A stretch of 34,781 nucleotides of DNA from DASTSN01 sp035549175. Its GTDB lineage: Bacteria > Bacteroidota > Bacteroidia > Chitinophagales > Chitinophagaceae. Location of the stretch: NCBI GenBank assembly GCA_035549175.1, contig DASZRL010000096.1, forward strand, positions 1 to 34,781, given 5' to 3'. The translations under genes were made by a program, and so were the position numbers. The stretch's first letter is position 1; each line of letters opens with the position of its first letter. The notes below the pieces were generated by a model, which was not told the DNA's origin, did not search any database, and was given only the letters and a program-made list of their open reading frames with translations. Below, piece by piece: positions 15,496-21,953 of this stretch.

Positions 15496-16194
15496 ATGAA
15501 CAAGGTGGTAGCCAACGCGGATGCTGCAATCCAAGACATGCAGGACGGAGCCACGCTGATGCTGGGCGGCTTCGGAATTTGCGGTATCCCGGAAAATTGC
15601 ATTGCGGCCCTCGTGCGCAAGGGTGTACGGGACCTGACCTGCATATCCAACAATGCGGGCGTCGATGATTTCGGGCTGGGCTTACTGCTGAAGACCCGCC
15701 AGGTCAGGAAGATGATGAGTTCCTACGTCGGGGAGAATGCGGAATTTGAACGGCAATTGCTGAGTGGCGAACTCGAGGTCGAGTTGATTCCCCAGGGTAC
15801 CCTGGCCACCCGCATCCAGATGGCCGGTATGGGGATCCCCGCTTTTTTCACCCCGGCCGGATACGGTACCGAGGTGGCGGAAGGAAAGGAGGTACGGGTT
15901 TTCGGAAACAAGCATTACCTGCTGGAGCATGCCCTGCATGCCCAGTATGCCCTGGTGAAAGCCTGGAAGGGGGACCGCCTGGGCAACCTGGTCTTTCGCA
16001 AGACGACCCGGAATTTTTCCACGTCCATGGCGCGGGCGGGCGATATCACCATTGCCGAGGTAGAGCAGCTGGTGGAACCCGGTGAACTCGATCCCGACCA
16101 GGTGCATGTGCCCGGCATTTACGTGCATCGGATTTTCCAGGGCACCGGCTATGAAAAGCGCATCGAACGGCGCACCCTGCGCCATACAACCTGA
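15496..16194 (+). CDS. scoA: 3-oxoacid CoA-transferase subunit A
   Basis: The 232-residue product is a typical A subunit: MLGGFGICGIPENCI (about 22-36) with the glycine-rich CoA-transferase loop, CISNNAGVDDFGLGLLL, and the IPAFFTPAGYGTEVAEGKE block. With subunit B it moves CoA from succinyl-CoA to acetoacetate or a similar acid, feeding ketone-body or branched-chain degradation. It is the first of two genes, 12 nt before scoB. The exact acid substrate cannot be read from sequence. Confidence 0.93.
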   Translation: MNKVVANADAAIQDMQDGATLMLGGFGICGIPENCIAALVRKGVRDLTCISNNAGVDDFGLGLLLKTRQVRKMMSSYVGENAEFERQLLSGELEVELIPQGTLATRIQMAGMGIPAFFTPAGYGTEVAEGKEVRVFGNKHYLLEHALHAQYALVKAWKGDRLGNLVFRKTTRNFSTSMARAGDITIAEVEQLVEPGELDPDQVHVPGIYVHRIFQGTGYEKRIERRTLRHTT

Positions 16195-16206
16195 AAACCC
16201 TGTACT

Positions 16207-16863
16207 ATGGCATTGGACAAATACGGTATTGCCAAGCGTATTGCCCGCGAACTTCGCGATGGCATGTATGTCAACCTGGGCATCGGTATCCCTACGCTGG
16301 TGGCTAATTACATCCCCGGGGGGATGACCATCCTGCTGCAAAGCGAAAACGGGCTGCTGGGGATGGGCCCCTATCCCACCGAGCAGGAGCTGGATCCCGA
16401 CCTGATCAATGCCGGGAAGGAGACGGTGACGATTCTTCCGGGCGGGGCCTTTTTTGACAGTGCGGAAAGCTTCGGGATGATTCGTGCCGGGAAAGTGGAC
16501 CTGACCGTTCTGGGGGCCATGGAAGTCAGCGACCAGGGGGATATTGCGAACTGGAAGATCCCGGGCAAGATGGTCAAGGGAATGGGAGGTGCCATGGACC
16601 TGGTGGCGAGTGCCAAGAACATCATTGTAGCCATGATGCATACCAATCCGAAAGGGGAGCCCAAACTGCTGCCGGCCTGCACACTGCCCCTGACCGGCAC
16701 CCGCTGCGTGCGCAAGGTGGTAACCGAACTGGCCGTGCTGGATATCACCCCGGATGGTTTTCTGCTGCTGGAGCGGGCTCCTGGCGTCAGTACCGACGAA
16801 ATCCGGGCCAAGACGGCCGGCAGGCTGGTGATACGGGGAGAAGTTCCGGAAATGCAGGTTTAG
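16207..16863 (+). CDS. scoB: 3-oxoacid CoA-transferase subunit B
   Basis: The 218-residue product has the B-subunit catalytic motif LQSENGLLGMGPYP (44-57) with the glutamate nucleophile E47 that forms the CoA thioester. An N-terminal NLGIGIPTLVANY and a GGAMDLVASAKNIIVAMMHT block are also present. It forms the heterodimer or heterotetramer with ScoA. Its stop overlaps the stop of the convergent response regulator by 4 bp, with no terminator between them. Confidence 0.94.
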   Translation: MALDKYGIAKRIARELRDGMYVNLGIGIPTLVANYIPGGMTILLQSENGLLGMGPYPTEQELDPDLINAGKETVTILPGGAFFDSAESFGMIRAGKVDLTVLGAMEVSDQGDIANWKIPGKMVKGMGGAMDLVASAKNIIVAMMHTNPKGEPKLLPACTLPLTGTRCVRKVVTELAVLDITPDGFLLLERAPGVSTDEIRAKTAGRLVIRGEVPEMQV

Positions 16864-17510
16864 TCGATCAGGTTATTCTTGACAGCGAAAAAGACCAGGC
16901 CGGCCGTATTCTTGCTGCCAAACCGTTCCATCAGCCGGTCCTTGATCGCCTCCACGGTGCGGGGACTGATCTCCATTTTCTGGGCGATTTCCTGGGCGGT
17001 AAATTCCATACAGATATAGCGGAGCACGTCCTTTTCCTTGTCACTCAGGGTGATTTCCTTGTTCAGCGACGGAATGACTTTCTGGCGCGCGTGCGAACGC
17101 TTCAGCAGGACCCGGTTAACGAAATTATTGAGGTAGTAGCCCTTCTCATACACTTCCATAATCGCGCGGCGGATCTCCTGGGGCTCGGCGTTCTTGAGCA
17201 GGTACCCGTTAGCGCCATTTTCCATCAGGTGGTAAACAAAGCGCTCGTCCTCGTACATGCTCAGCACGATCACGTAAATATTGGGATAGAGTTTGCTGAT
17301 GGCTTTGGTCGTCTCGATGCCGTCCTTTTGGGGCATCCGGAGGTCCATCAGTACGACATCTGGTTGCGAATCTGGCAGGCCCTTGAGCAATTCCTCCCCG
17401 TTATCCGCCTCCTGCACGAACTTGATATTGGTGAACGGCCGCAGCGACAGGATCACTCCCTTCCGGAAGATCTTATGGTCATCGGCAATTGCAACCTTTA
17501 TGATTCCCAT
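16860..17510 (-). CDS. NarL/LuxR-family response regulator
   Basis: A 216-residue regulator: receiver domain with the acidic pair D10-D11, phospho-acceptor D56 in VLMDLRMPQKDG and lysine in GYLLK, then a LuxR-type HTH (about 150-210) with LSDKEKDVLRYICMEFTAQEIAQKMEISPRTVEAI-type spacing. It should bind DNA as a phosphorylated dimer. It lies 38 nt behind the histidine kinase on the same strand and is surely its partner. It is the last gene of the peptide-7TM-kinase-regulator cassette. Targets are unknown; the two related regulators at 19935 and 21954 show that this family expanded locally. Confidence 0.93.
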   Translation of the reverse strand: MGIIKVAIADDHKIFRKGVILSLRPFTNIKFVQEADNGEELLKGLPDSQPDVVLMDLRMPQKDGIETTKAISKLYPNIYVIVLSMYEDERFVYHLMENGANGYLLKNAEPQEIRRAIMEVYEKGYYLNNFVNRVLLKRSHARQKVIPSLNKEITLSDKEKDVLRYICMEFTAQEIAQKMEISPRTVEAIKDRLMERFGSKNTAGLVFFAVKNNLID

Positions 17511-17548
17511 AGTTATCAGATGTTGAACAAATTTAGCACTTTATTTGG

Positions 17549-18376
17549 TTACGCTCCATAGTCCTCATCCCGCGGCAGTTCCAGGGTGATCTTGTAGTAG
17601 GTCTGGGAAATATCCCTCTCAAAATAGATGGATCCCTGGAGCACTTTCATGCGGCTGCTGATGTTCTTGATCCCCAGGCCGCCGGAACTCTTGTTGAGTT
17701 TTTCGAAATCCGACTGGACCAGGCCTTTGCCGTCATGGTGAATGCGCAGGTAGAAGGTGTCGCCGTGCACGTTCTGCGTCAGGTGGATAAAACTGGCGCT
17801 GCTGTGCTTGAGAATATTATTGACCAGTTCCTGGATGATACGGAAGATGATCAGTTCCTTTTCGGTCTTAAGCCGTTCCCGGTATTCGTGGAAGCGGCTG
17901 GAGGCGTTGATGGTTCCGGATCCGCTGATTTTCTGAAATAGATCGTTCACCGCGGATTCCAGGCCGAAGTTTTTCAGGGTGGGGGGCATCAGGCTGTGGC
18001 TGATATTGCGTACCAGCTGGATGCTATCGTCTATGATCTGGCGGGCCTGGTAGATCGCCTGGAGCTGGGTGACCTTGTCCTGGTTCACCAGGTTTTCATT
18101 CAGGTACAGCCGGGCGGTTGCCAGGAGGGGTCCGGCATCGTCATGCAGGTCGGCTGCCAGACGCTGGCGCTCTTCTTCCTGGAGCTTGATGGAGGCGTTC
18201 AGCAGGAGTTTCTGCTGCTCCTGTTCCATTTCCTGCAGGCGCACCTGGTAGCGGATCACCTTGCGCTGGTGAAAGATGATGAACAGGATCAGGCCGATAG
18301 TCAGCACCAGCATGCCCAGGGTACCGAGAAACAGTACCAGGGAAACAGGGGAACTAGTGGCTTGTAATAGATACAT
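17549..18376 (-). CDS. Sensor histidine kinase (HisKA_3/NarX type) with one N-terminal helix
   Basis: A 275-residue kinase. One membrane helix (about 13-36) follows a very short N-terminus, so there is no extracytoplasmic sensor domain. A coiled coil (about 40-72) leads to the HisKA_3 H-box RLAADLHDDAG with H78. The ATPase domain has the N-box ELVNNILKHSSA (N186/N187), HDGKG (214-218) and the G-box GGLGIKNISSRM (232-243). The lack of a sensor domain means that the signal probably reaches it through a partner, and the seven-helix protein 19 nt upstream is the obvious candidate. It phosphorylates the regulator 38 nt downstream (inferred from position). Confidence 0.92.
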   Translation of the reverse strand: MYLLQATSSPVSLVLFLGTLGMLVLTIGLILFIIFHQRKVIRYQVRLQEMEQEQQKLLLNASIKLQEEERQRLAADLHDDAGPLLATARLYLNENLVNQDKVTQLQAIYQARQIIDDSIQLVRNISHSLMPPTLKNFGLESAVNDLFQKISGSGTINASSRFHEYRERLKTEKELIIFRIIQELVNNILKHSSASFIHLTQNVHGDTFYLRIHHDGKGLVQSDFEKLNKSSGGLGIKNISSRMKVLQGSIYFERDISQTYYKITLELPRDEDYGA

Positions 18377-18395
18377 ATAATGGGTTAGTGGCTTA

Positions 18396-19073
18396 TTAAA
18401 AATCTAGGTAGGGAAACTGTCTGTCAGGCGCCTTGGTCTTGAAACGCTTCGCGTGGACAACGATGGCGGCTGAGAACAGGATATTTTTGATGATTTCGGC
18501 TATGTAGGTGATAAACCAATACCGGTCATGAACCTCCTGGCTTATATTATTTGCTAGGATGTACAAGAAAAAGGAAGATCCCAGATAGATCATAATCCCA
18601 ATAGCGAACCAGAAGCAGTGATTGTTATAAACATAATCGTTATTGGTGGTCACAAAGAATTCATATAAAAAGTAAAAGATATAGATATATACCAGGATGG
18701 TCTCCACTCCAATCGGTATGGTATCGATCCCCCGGTGGGAGTTACGCGTAACCGTAAAGTTGAGGACTTGGAACAGGACAAATAGCAGATAACTGGCAAG
18801 GATGATCCTCTTGGCCAGACGGTTTCGAATATTTAGCCAGAAAATGGCTGTAAATGTGGTGTATTCGCAGTAAGTAAAGAAACTATTGTAAAGTCTCGCG
18901 TAAAAATGAGGTATTTTTTCCAGGTATTTGTCGCCGAACCAAAGTAGACCGACAAAAATCAGGCTATAGACCGCAATGATAATTACATCCGCATTCTTTC
19001 TCCTGTAAATCAGGTAGAAAAACGTTGGCAGTAGGTAAGAGTATAATAATATGGAAAAAAAAAGTTTTTCTAT
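18396..19073 (-). CDS. Seven-helix membrane protein of unknown family; start codon unclear
   Basis: The minus-strand frame is open from 19106 to the stop at 18396. It encodes seven hydrophobic segments: LFFSILLYSYLLPTFFYLIY, DVIIIVAYSLIFVGLLWF, a segment ending AIFWLNI, RIILASYLLFVLFQVLNF, ILVYIYIFYFLYEFFV, CFWFAIGIMIYLGSSFFLY and WFITYIAEIIKNILFSAAIVV. A short basic C-tail (KRFKTKAPDRQF) follows. No ATG, GTG or TTG exists in frame before a GTG at 18707, which would delete the first four helices. I placed the start at the ATA codon 19073-19071 (then EKLFFSIL); an ATT at 19094 is another option. The stretch is clearly AT-richer than its neighbours. It sits 19 nt before the kinase and is a candidate receptor. 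No family was recognised. Confidence 0.6.
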   Translation of the reverse strand: MEKLFFSILLYSYLLPTFFYLIYRRKNADVIIIAVYSLIFVGLLWFGDKYLEKIPHFYARLYNSFFTYCEYTTFTAIFWLNIRNRLAKRIILASYLLFVLFQVLNFTVTRNSHRGIDTIPIGVETILVYIYIFYFLYEFFVTTNNDYVYNNHCFWFAIGIMIYLGSSFFLYILANNISQEVHDRYWFITYIAEIIKNILFSAAIVVHAKRFKTKAPDRQFPYLDF

Positions 19074-19108
19074 GTATTTGGATTTTACCCAAATATAGAA
19101 AAACTTTT
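19055..19108 (-). terminator. Hairpin with T9 tail between the peptide and the membrane protein (terminator or attenuator)
   Basis: On the minus strand, arms 19108-19089 and 19081-19060 pair over 20 bp (13 + 7, with a 2-nt bulge) around a 7-nt loop. Nine T residues (19063-19055) follow at once. This has the form of a Rho-independent terminator 31 nt past the peptide stop. It also covers the probable start region of the membrane protein, so read-through and translation of the downstream genes could both depend on it. Confidence 0.7.
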
Positions 19109-19139
19109 AGCGAATTCTAAACAGAACTAACCAAAAAGA

Positions 19140-19211
19140 TTAGTCCTGCTCCCACCAAATACCATCGCCACCACCTTGCCAAATCCGTTTTACAGCGTTA
19201 ACCTTTTTCAT
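19140..19211 (-). CDS. Small peptide ORF, 23 residues, candidate signalling peptide precursor
   Basis: ATG at 19211 to TAA at 19140. The N-terminal third is basic (MKKV, K8, R9), and the second half is IWQGGGDGIWWEQD: three tryptophans, a GGG and an acidic end. There is no hydrophobic signal helix. The GGG could be a double-glycine-type processing point that leaves a short Trp-rich acidic peptide; this is inference. The ORF is followed by a terminator-like hairpin and then by a seven-helix membrane protein, a histidine kinase and a regulator on the same strand. It resembles the position of ComX or AgrD-like precursors, but no homology is claimed. A chance ORF of this size cannot be excluded; composition and position argue against it. 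Confidence 0.45.
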   Translation of the reverse strand: MKKVNAVKRIWQGGGDGIWWEQD

Positions 19212-19542
19212 TACAGACGAATTTTAGGTTTGTCCAGAAATATTTCTTGCATCAAATATTGCCTGAATCGCCTGTCTTTTCTATAGGGGTTTTTTCCTTA
19301 CAAATCGATAAAAATTTTAATAATTCAGCAGGGACAAGGGTTTCAGCCGGTTTTTTCGTAAAACAACCCGGCTAAATCAGGTAAAATCCCGCGTATAATT
19401 TCGTATTTTTACTAAGGCAAAAACAGGTATAATTCCGAAGAAACTCTCCGAATTTTAAAAGTTGTCAACAGGTGTGAATAAATGGGACAGAAACTTTGGC
19501 TAGGCGGGTCACCGGCGGATTCCGGAAGCGAGGTAAGAAAAA

Positions 19543-19662
19543 AGAAAGTTGATTGACATTGGATTTTGCTGCGTCTTTCAGAGGATTGTTGGAAGTTTTG
19601 TTTTTGGACGGTTTAGGACATTGGATGATACTAGGTTAGCAGATCCGAGTCAATCAACTTCT
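19543..19662. repeat. Inverted-repeat-bounded element, copy A
   Basis: 120 bp bounded by AGAAAGTTGATTGAC (19543-19557) and GTCAATCAACTTCT (19649-19662), inverted repeats that differ by one missing T. Inside is GGACGGTTTAGGACATTGGA (19607-19626). The same arms and the same inner block, with one mismatch, recur in copy B before the third regulator. No target-site duplication was seen. Confidence 0.65.
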
Positions 19663-19880
19663 GGATCAAAAGTAATACCCGCCCCGGACCCCCACAAGAG
19701 CAATATCCCCCGAATTCCCGCCTTCGGTTTTTGCGGGAAAGGGGGGAAATCAACGAGCGTGGCAGCGGGTATTTTACGAACCAGACTGCCGCAGTTTTAC
19801 GAACACTCCGGGAGCCAGATGGGCTCCGGACCATGGCAGGAAGCTGGCAAAAACGGTTCATATGGATATATAAAAAAGAG

Positions 19881-19888
19881 TAGATTTG
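19881..19888 (+). promoter_or_regulatory. Promoter -7 box of the second regulator
   Basis: TAGATTTG fits TAnnTTTG and lies 46 nt before the ATG at 19935. No TTTG at the -33 spacing. It is about 220 nt downstream of the inverted-repeat element, much as in the third regulator. Confidence 0.45.
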
Positions 19889-19934
19889 CTATCGCCGTTT
19901 TTAACCCATTAAATGATGTGTAAACCAATTATCC

Positions 19935-20594
19935 ATGAGTACTGCGCAGCAGATCAAGGTAGCGATTGCAGATGACCATAAAATATTCCGGGACGGGATC
20001 AAAATGGCCCTGAAAGACAAGGAATACCTCAAAATACTCTGGGAGGCTGAGGATGGCAAGGATGTAATGCATAAGCTGCAGATTAAGCAGCCGGATGTGC
20101 TGCTCATGGACATCCGCATGCCGGAGGTGGACGGAATAAACGCCATCAGCCTGATTCGCAAGGAGTACGAGGATATCAAGATCATCGTGCTGACCATGTA
20201 TGACGACCAGGAGATGATTACCAAAATGATGGAGATGGGGGCCAATGCCTACCTGACCAAGACAACGGATCCCGAGGAAATTTACCAGGCCATCCTGACC
20301 TGCATGAACGATGATTTCTATTTCAATGACCTGGTCAATAAGGCGGTCCTGCTGAAACTCCAGCACAAGAAAACCGTCCGCCAGTTCTACCCGAACCCGG
20401 TTAAGTTTTCGGAAAAGGAATTGAAAATCCTCAAACTGATTGCCGAGGACAAAACGACCGAGGAGATTTCCAAGGAAGTCTTTCTCAGCCCCCGGACCAT
20501 CGAGACCATCCGGCAAAACATGAAGCAAAAGGTCGGAGCCAAGACCATCGCCGGATTGGTCATGTACGGCATGCGAAACAAATTACTCGAATAA
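19935..20594 (+). CDS. NarL/LuxR-family response regulator, no adjacent kinase
   Basis: A 219-residue regulator with receiver acidic pair D13-D14, phospho-acceptor D59 (VLLMDIRMPEVDG), a switch threonine in IIVLTMYDD and lysine in AYLTK. A LuxR-type HTH (about 150-212) has FSEKELKILKLIAEDKTTEEI and LSPRTIETI. It resembles the regulators at 16860 and 21954 over its whole length. No kinase gene is next to it, so it may be phosphorylated by the kinase at 17549 or by a distant one. A methyltransferase gene follows after 19 nt and is probably cotranscribed. Confidence 0.93.
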   Translation: MSTAQQIKVAIADDHKIFRDGIKMALKDKEYLKILWEAEDGKDVMHKLQIKQPDVLLMDIRMPEVDGINAISLIRKEYEDIKIIVLTMYDDQEMITKMMEMGANAYLTKTTDPEEIYQAILTCMNDDFYFNDLVNKAVLLKLQHKKTVRQFYPNPVKFSEKELKILKLIAEDKTTEEISKEVFLSPRTIETIRQNMKQKVGAKTIAGLVMYGMRNKLLE

Positions 20595-20613
20595 ACCCCT
20601 GAACGGACTGCCG

Positions 20614-21375
20614 ATGCCGGCCATTGTATCCAGCGATAACGTGAACAGCGTCTTTTTTGATGGCTTTTACAAGGACATGTGGAGGACCCTCATTCCCGGA
20701 GGACTCACCGACCATGAGGTGGCATTCATGACCCAGCATTTCCAGCTCCAGGCCGGCAGCCGGGTGCTGGACCTGATGTGCGGTTACGGCCGGCACAGCC
20801 TGGGACTGGCCCGCAAGGGAATCGAAGTCATCGCCCTGGACAATCTTTCTGAATATATTGAGGATGTACAGCGCACGGCGGACGCCGAGCAGCTGCCGGT
20901 CCAGGCCATGGCCGCCGATATCCTTTCCTTCAAGGCCTGCGGTCCGGTGGACCTGGCCATTTGCATGGGTAACAGCCTGAATTTTTTTGACGAAGCCGAT
21001 GTAAGCCGGATCCTGACCCAGGTGGCTGCCAGTCTGCGGACGGGAGGACATCTGCTGATCAACAGCTGGTCCCTGGCTGAAATCGTCATTCCCCAGTTCA
21101 AGGAAAAAAACTGGTCCTACGTGGGAGATTTCAAGTTCCTCACGGACAGCCGCTACCTGTTCCATCCCACCCGCATCGAGACCGAGTCGATTATTATCGA
21201 TTCCGAAGGGCGCTCGGAAACCAAGCGGGGAGTGGATTATATCTACAGCCTCTCCGAAATGCAGCGGCTGCTCGCTTCGGCCGGCCTCATGCTGCGGGAG
21301 ACCTACAGTATCCCGGGAAAGAAAAAATTTGCCCTGGGTGAGCCAAGGGCCTACCTGATCGCGGAAAAAGTGTAA
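20614..21375 (+). CDS. Class I SAM-dependent methyltransferase
   Basis: A 253-residue Rossmann-fold methyltransferase: motif I VLDLMCGYGRHS (51-62), an acidic residue after strand 2 (IALDN, 73-77), motif post-II MAADILSF and motif IV DLAICMGNSLNFF. An ADQ/[DE]V-free C-terminal region with TRIETESIIIDSEGRSETKRGVDYIYSLSEMQ resembles the small-molecule methyltransferases of the methyltransf_11/25 groups. The substrate is not apparent. It lies 19 nt behind the second regulator, an unusual partner for a NarL-type gene. Confidence 0.85.
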   Translation: MPAIVSSDNVNSVFFDGFYKDMWRTLIPGGLTDHEVAFMTQHFQLQAGSRVLDLMCGYGRHSLGLARKGIEVIALDNLSEYIEDVQRTADAEQLPVQAMAADILSFKACGPVDLAICMGNSLNFFDEADVSRILTQVAASLRTGGHLLINSWSLAEIVIPQFKEKNWSYVGDFKFLTDSRYLFHPTRIETESIIIDSEGRSETKRGVDYIYSLSEMQRLLASAGLMLRETYSIPGKKKFALGEPRAYLIAEKV

Positions 21376-21541
21376 GGTCAATGACTCCTTCCCGGCCCGG
21401 CAGGGCGGCGTGGGTTCCTATTCATTACATACAGGTATTCAGACGGATTTCAAAGGATCTGGCCGGGAGCAGTAGACTGCCTGGCTGGGTGATACGGATT
21501 TTCAAAACGGGGCTAAGCGCAAAAGGAGGGTTAGAAAAAGT

Positions 21542-21671
21542 AGAAAGTTGATTGCTGGAATAGATCGTGCTGGTTTTTCATAAGATAATGAATGAAGAAC
21601 TTTCTGGACGGTATAGGACATTGGACGGTCGTGAGAAGTGTCACGATTGTTTCCATGTCAATCAACTTTCT
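21542..21671. repeat. Inverted-repeat-bounded element, copy B
   Basis: 130 bp bounded by AGAAAGTTGATTG (21542-21554) and its perfect complement CAATCAACTTTCT (21659-21671). It contains GGACGGTATAGGACATTGGA (21606-21625), identical to copy A at 19 of 20 positions. It lies about 240 nt upstream of the -7 box of the third regulator. Confidence 0.65.
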
Positions 21672-21907
21672 GAGACAAAAATATATCCACATACTGGTGT
21701 GGACAAGCGCAATACTTCCCGATTTTATTTCTTCGGTATTTACCGCCGCATTCGTAAAACCTGCAAAAAAGCATTCGGGATTTTGCGTAGGACAAGGCGG
21801 CAACCTGCATGGACAAAGTGCTCTGGTAGTTTCCGCAAAGGGGAAATCAAGTACTTCTACTATGGTATATGTAGCGGGATTTTTCCAATTTGCATACGGA
21901 AACTGAC

Positions 21908-21915
21908 TAATTTTG
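21908..21915 (+). promoter_or_regulatory. Promoter -7 box of the third regulator
   Basis: TAATTTTG fits TAnnTTTG, 38 nt before the ATG at 21954. A TTTG at 21889-21892 is only 15 nt upstream, short of the usual 19. Confidence 0.5.
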
Positions 21916-21953
21916 AACCGTATTCCTTTCAACTATTACTAATTTAATTTCCA

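Larger units (their letters stand above)
19212..19934. other. Long intergenic region between the peptide cassette and the second regulator
   Basis: 723 bp with no gene that I trust. The left part (to about 19480) is AT-rich and should hold the promoter of the leftward peptide cassette; no perfect TAnnTTTG box was found there. It contains an imperfect dyad at 19345-19373 (AGCCGG/CCGGCT with T-rich and A-rich inner arms). The right part is GC-richer and holds an inverted-repeat element (19543-19662), a 9-bp dyad AATACCCGC/GCGGGTATT (19674-19682 with 19765-19773), small hairpins at 19715-19739 and 19808-19829, and the -7 box of the next regulator. A 24-codon ORF at 19482-19556 is noted but not called. 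Confidence 0.6.
21376..21953. other. Intergenic region upstream of the third regulator
   Basis: 578 bp. The first 160 bp hold only a 56-codon ORF (21381-21551) that I do not trust. From about 21530 the DNA becomes AT-rich and is homologous in pieces to the segment before the second regulator: the inverted-repeat element (21542-21671), a shared block around GGGGAAATCAA and GTAGCGGGATTTT (21840-21883) and a -7 box. Three overlapping frames of more than 100 codons are open here; none has a recognisable protein or a counterpart of matching frame in the other copy. Confidence 0.6.

Noticed and set aside
18396..18707. Short version of the membrane protein starting at GTG 18707
   Set aside because: It would begin in the fifth helix. 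The upstream in-frame sequence clearly codes for four further membrane helices, so this GTG is internal.
19482..19556. A 24-codon plus-strand ORF beginning MGQKLWLGG, just before inverted-repeat copy A
   Set aside because: It ends inside the repeat arm, and the matching place before the third regulator does not keep the frame. There is no promoter box or other support.
19549..19923. 124-codon plus-strand frame across the region before the second regulator
   Set aside because: It starts at a non-ATG codon within a repeat arm, runs over hairpins and the -7 box, has no recognisable domain, and has no consistent counterpart frame before the third regulator.
21381..21551. 56-codon ORF directly after the methyltransferase
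   Set aside because: The composition is ordinary for GC-rich non-coding DNA here, no hydrophobic or conserved pattern is visible, and it ends inside a repeat arm.
21531..21947. Three overlapping open frames of more than 100 codons, both strands
   Set aside because: None shows a family pattern. Copies A and B are conserved at short nucleotide patches with indels that shift the frame, which points to non-coding function.
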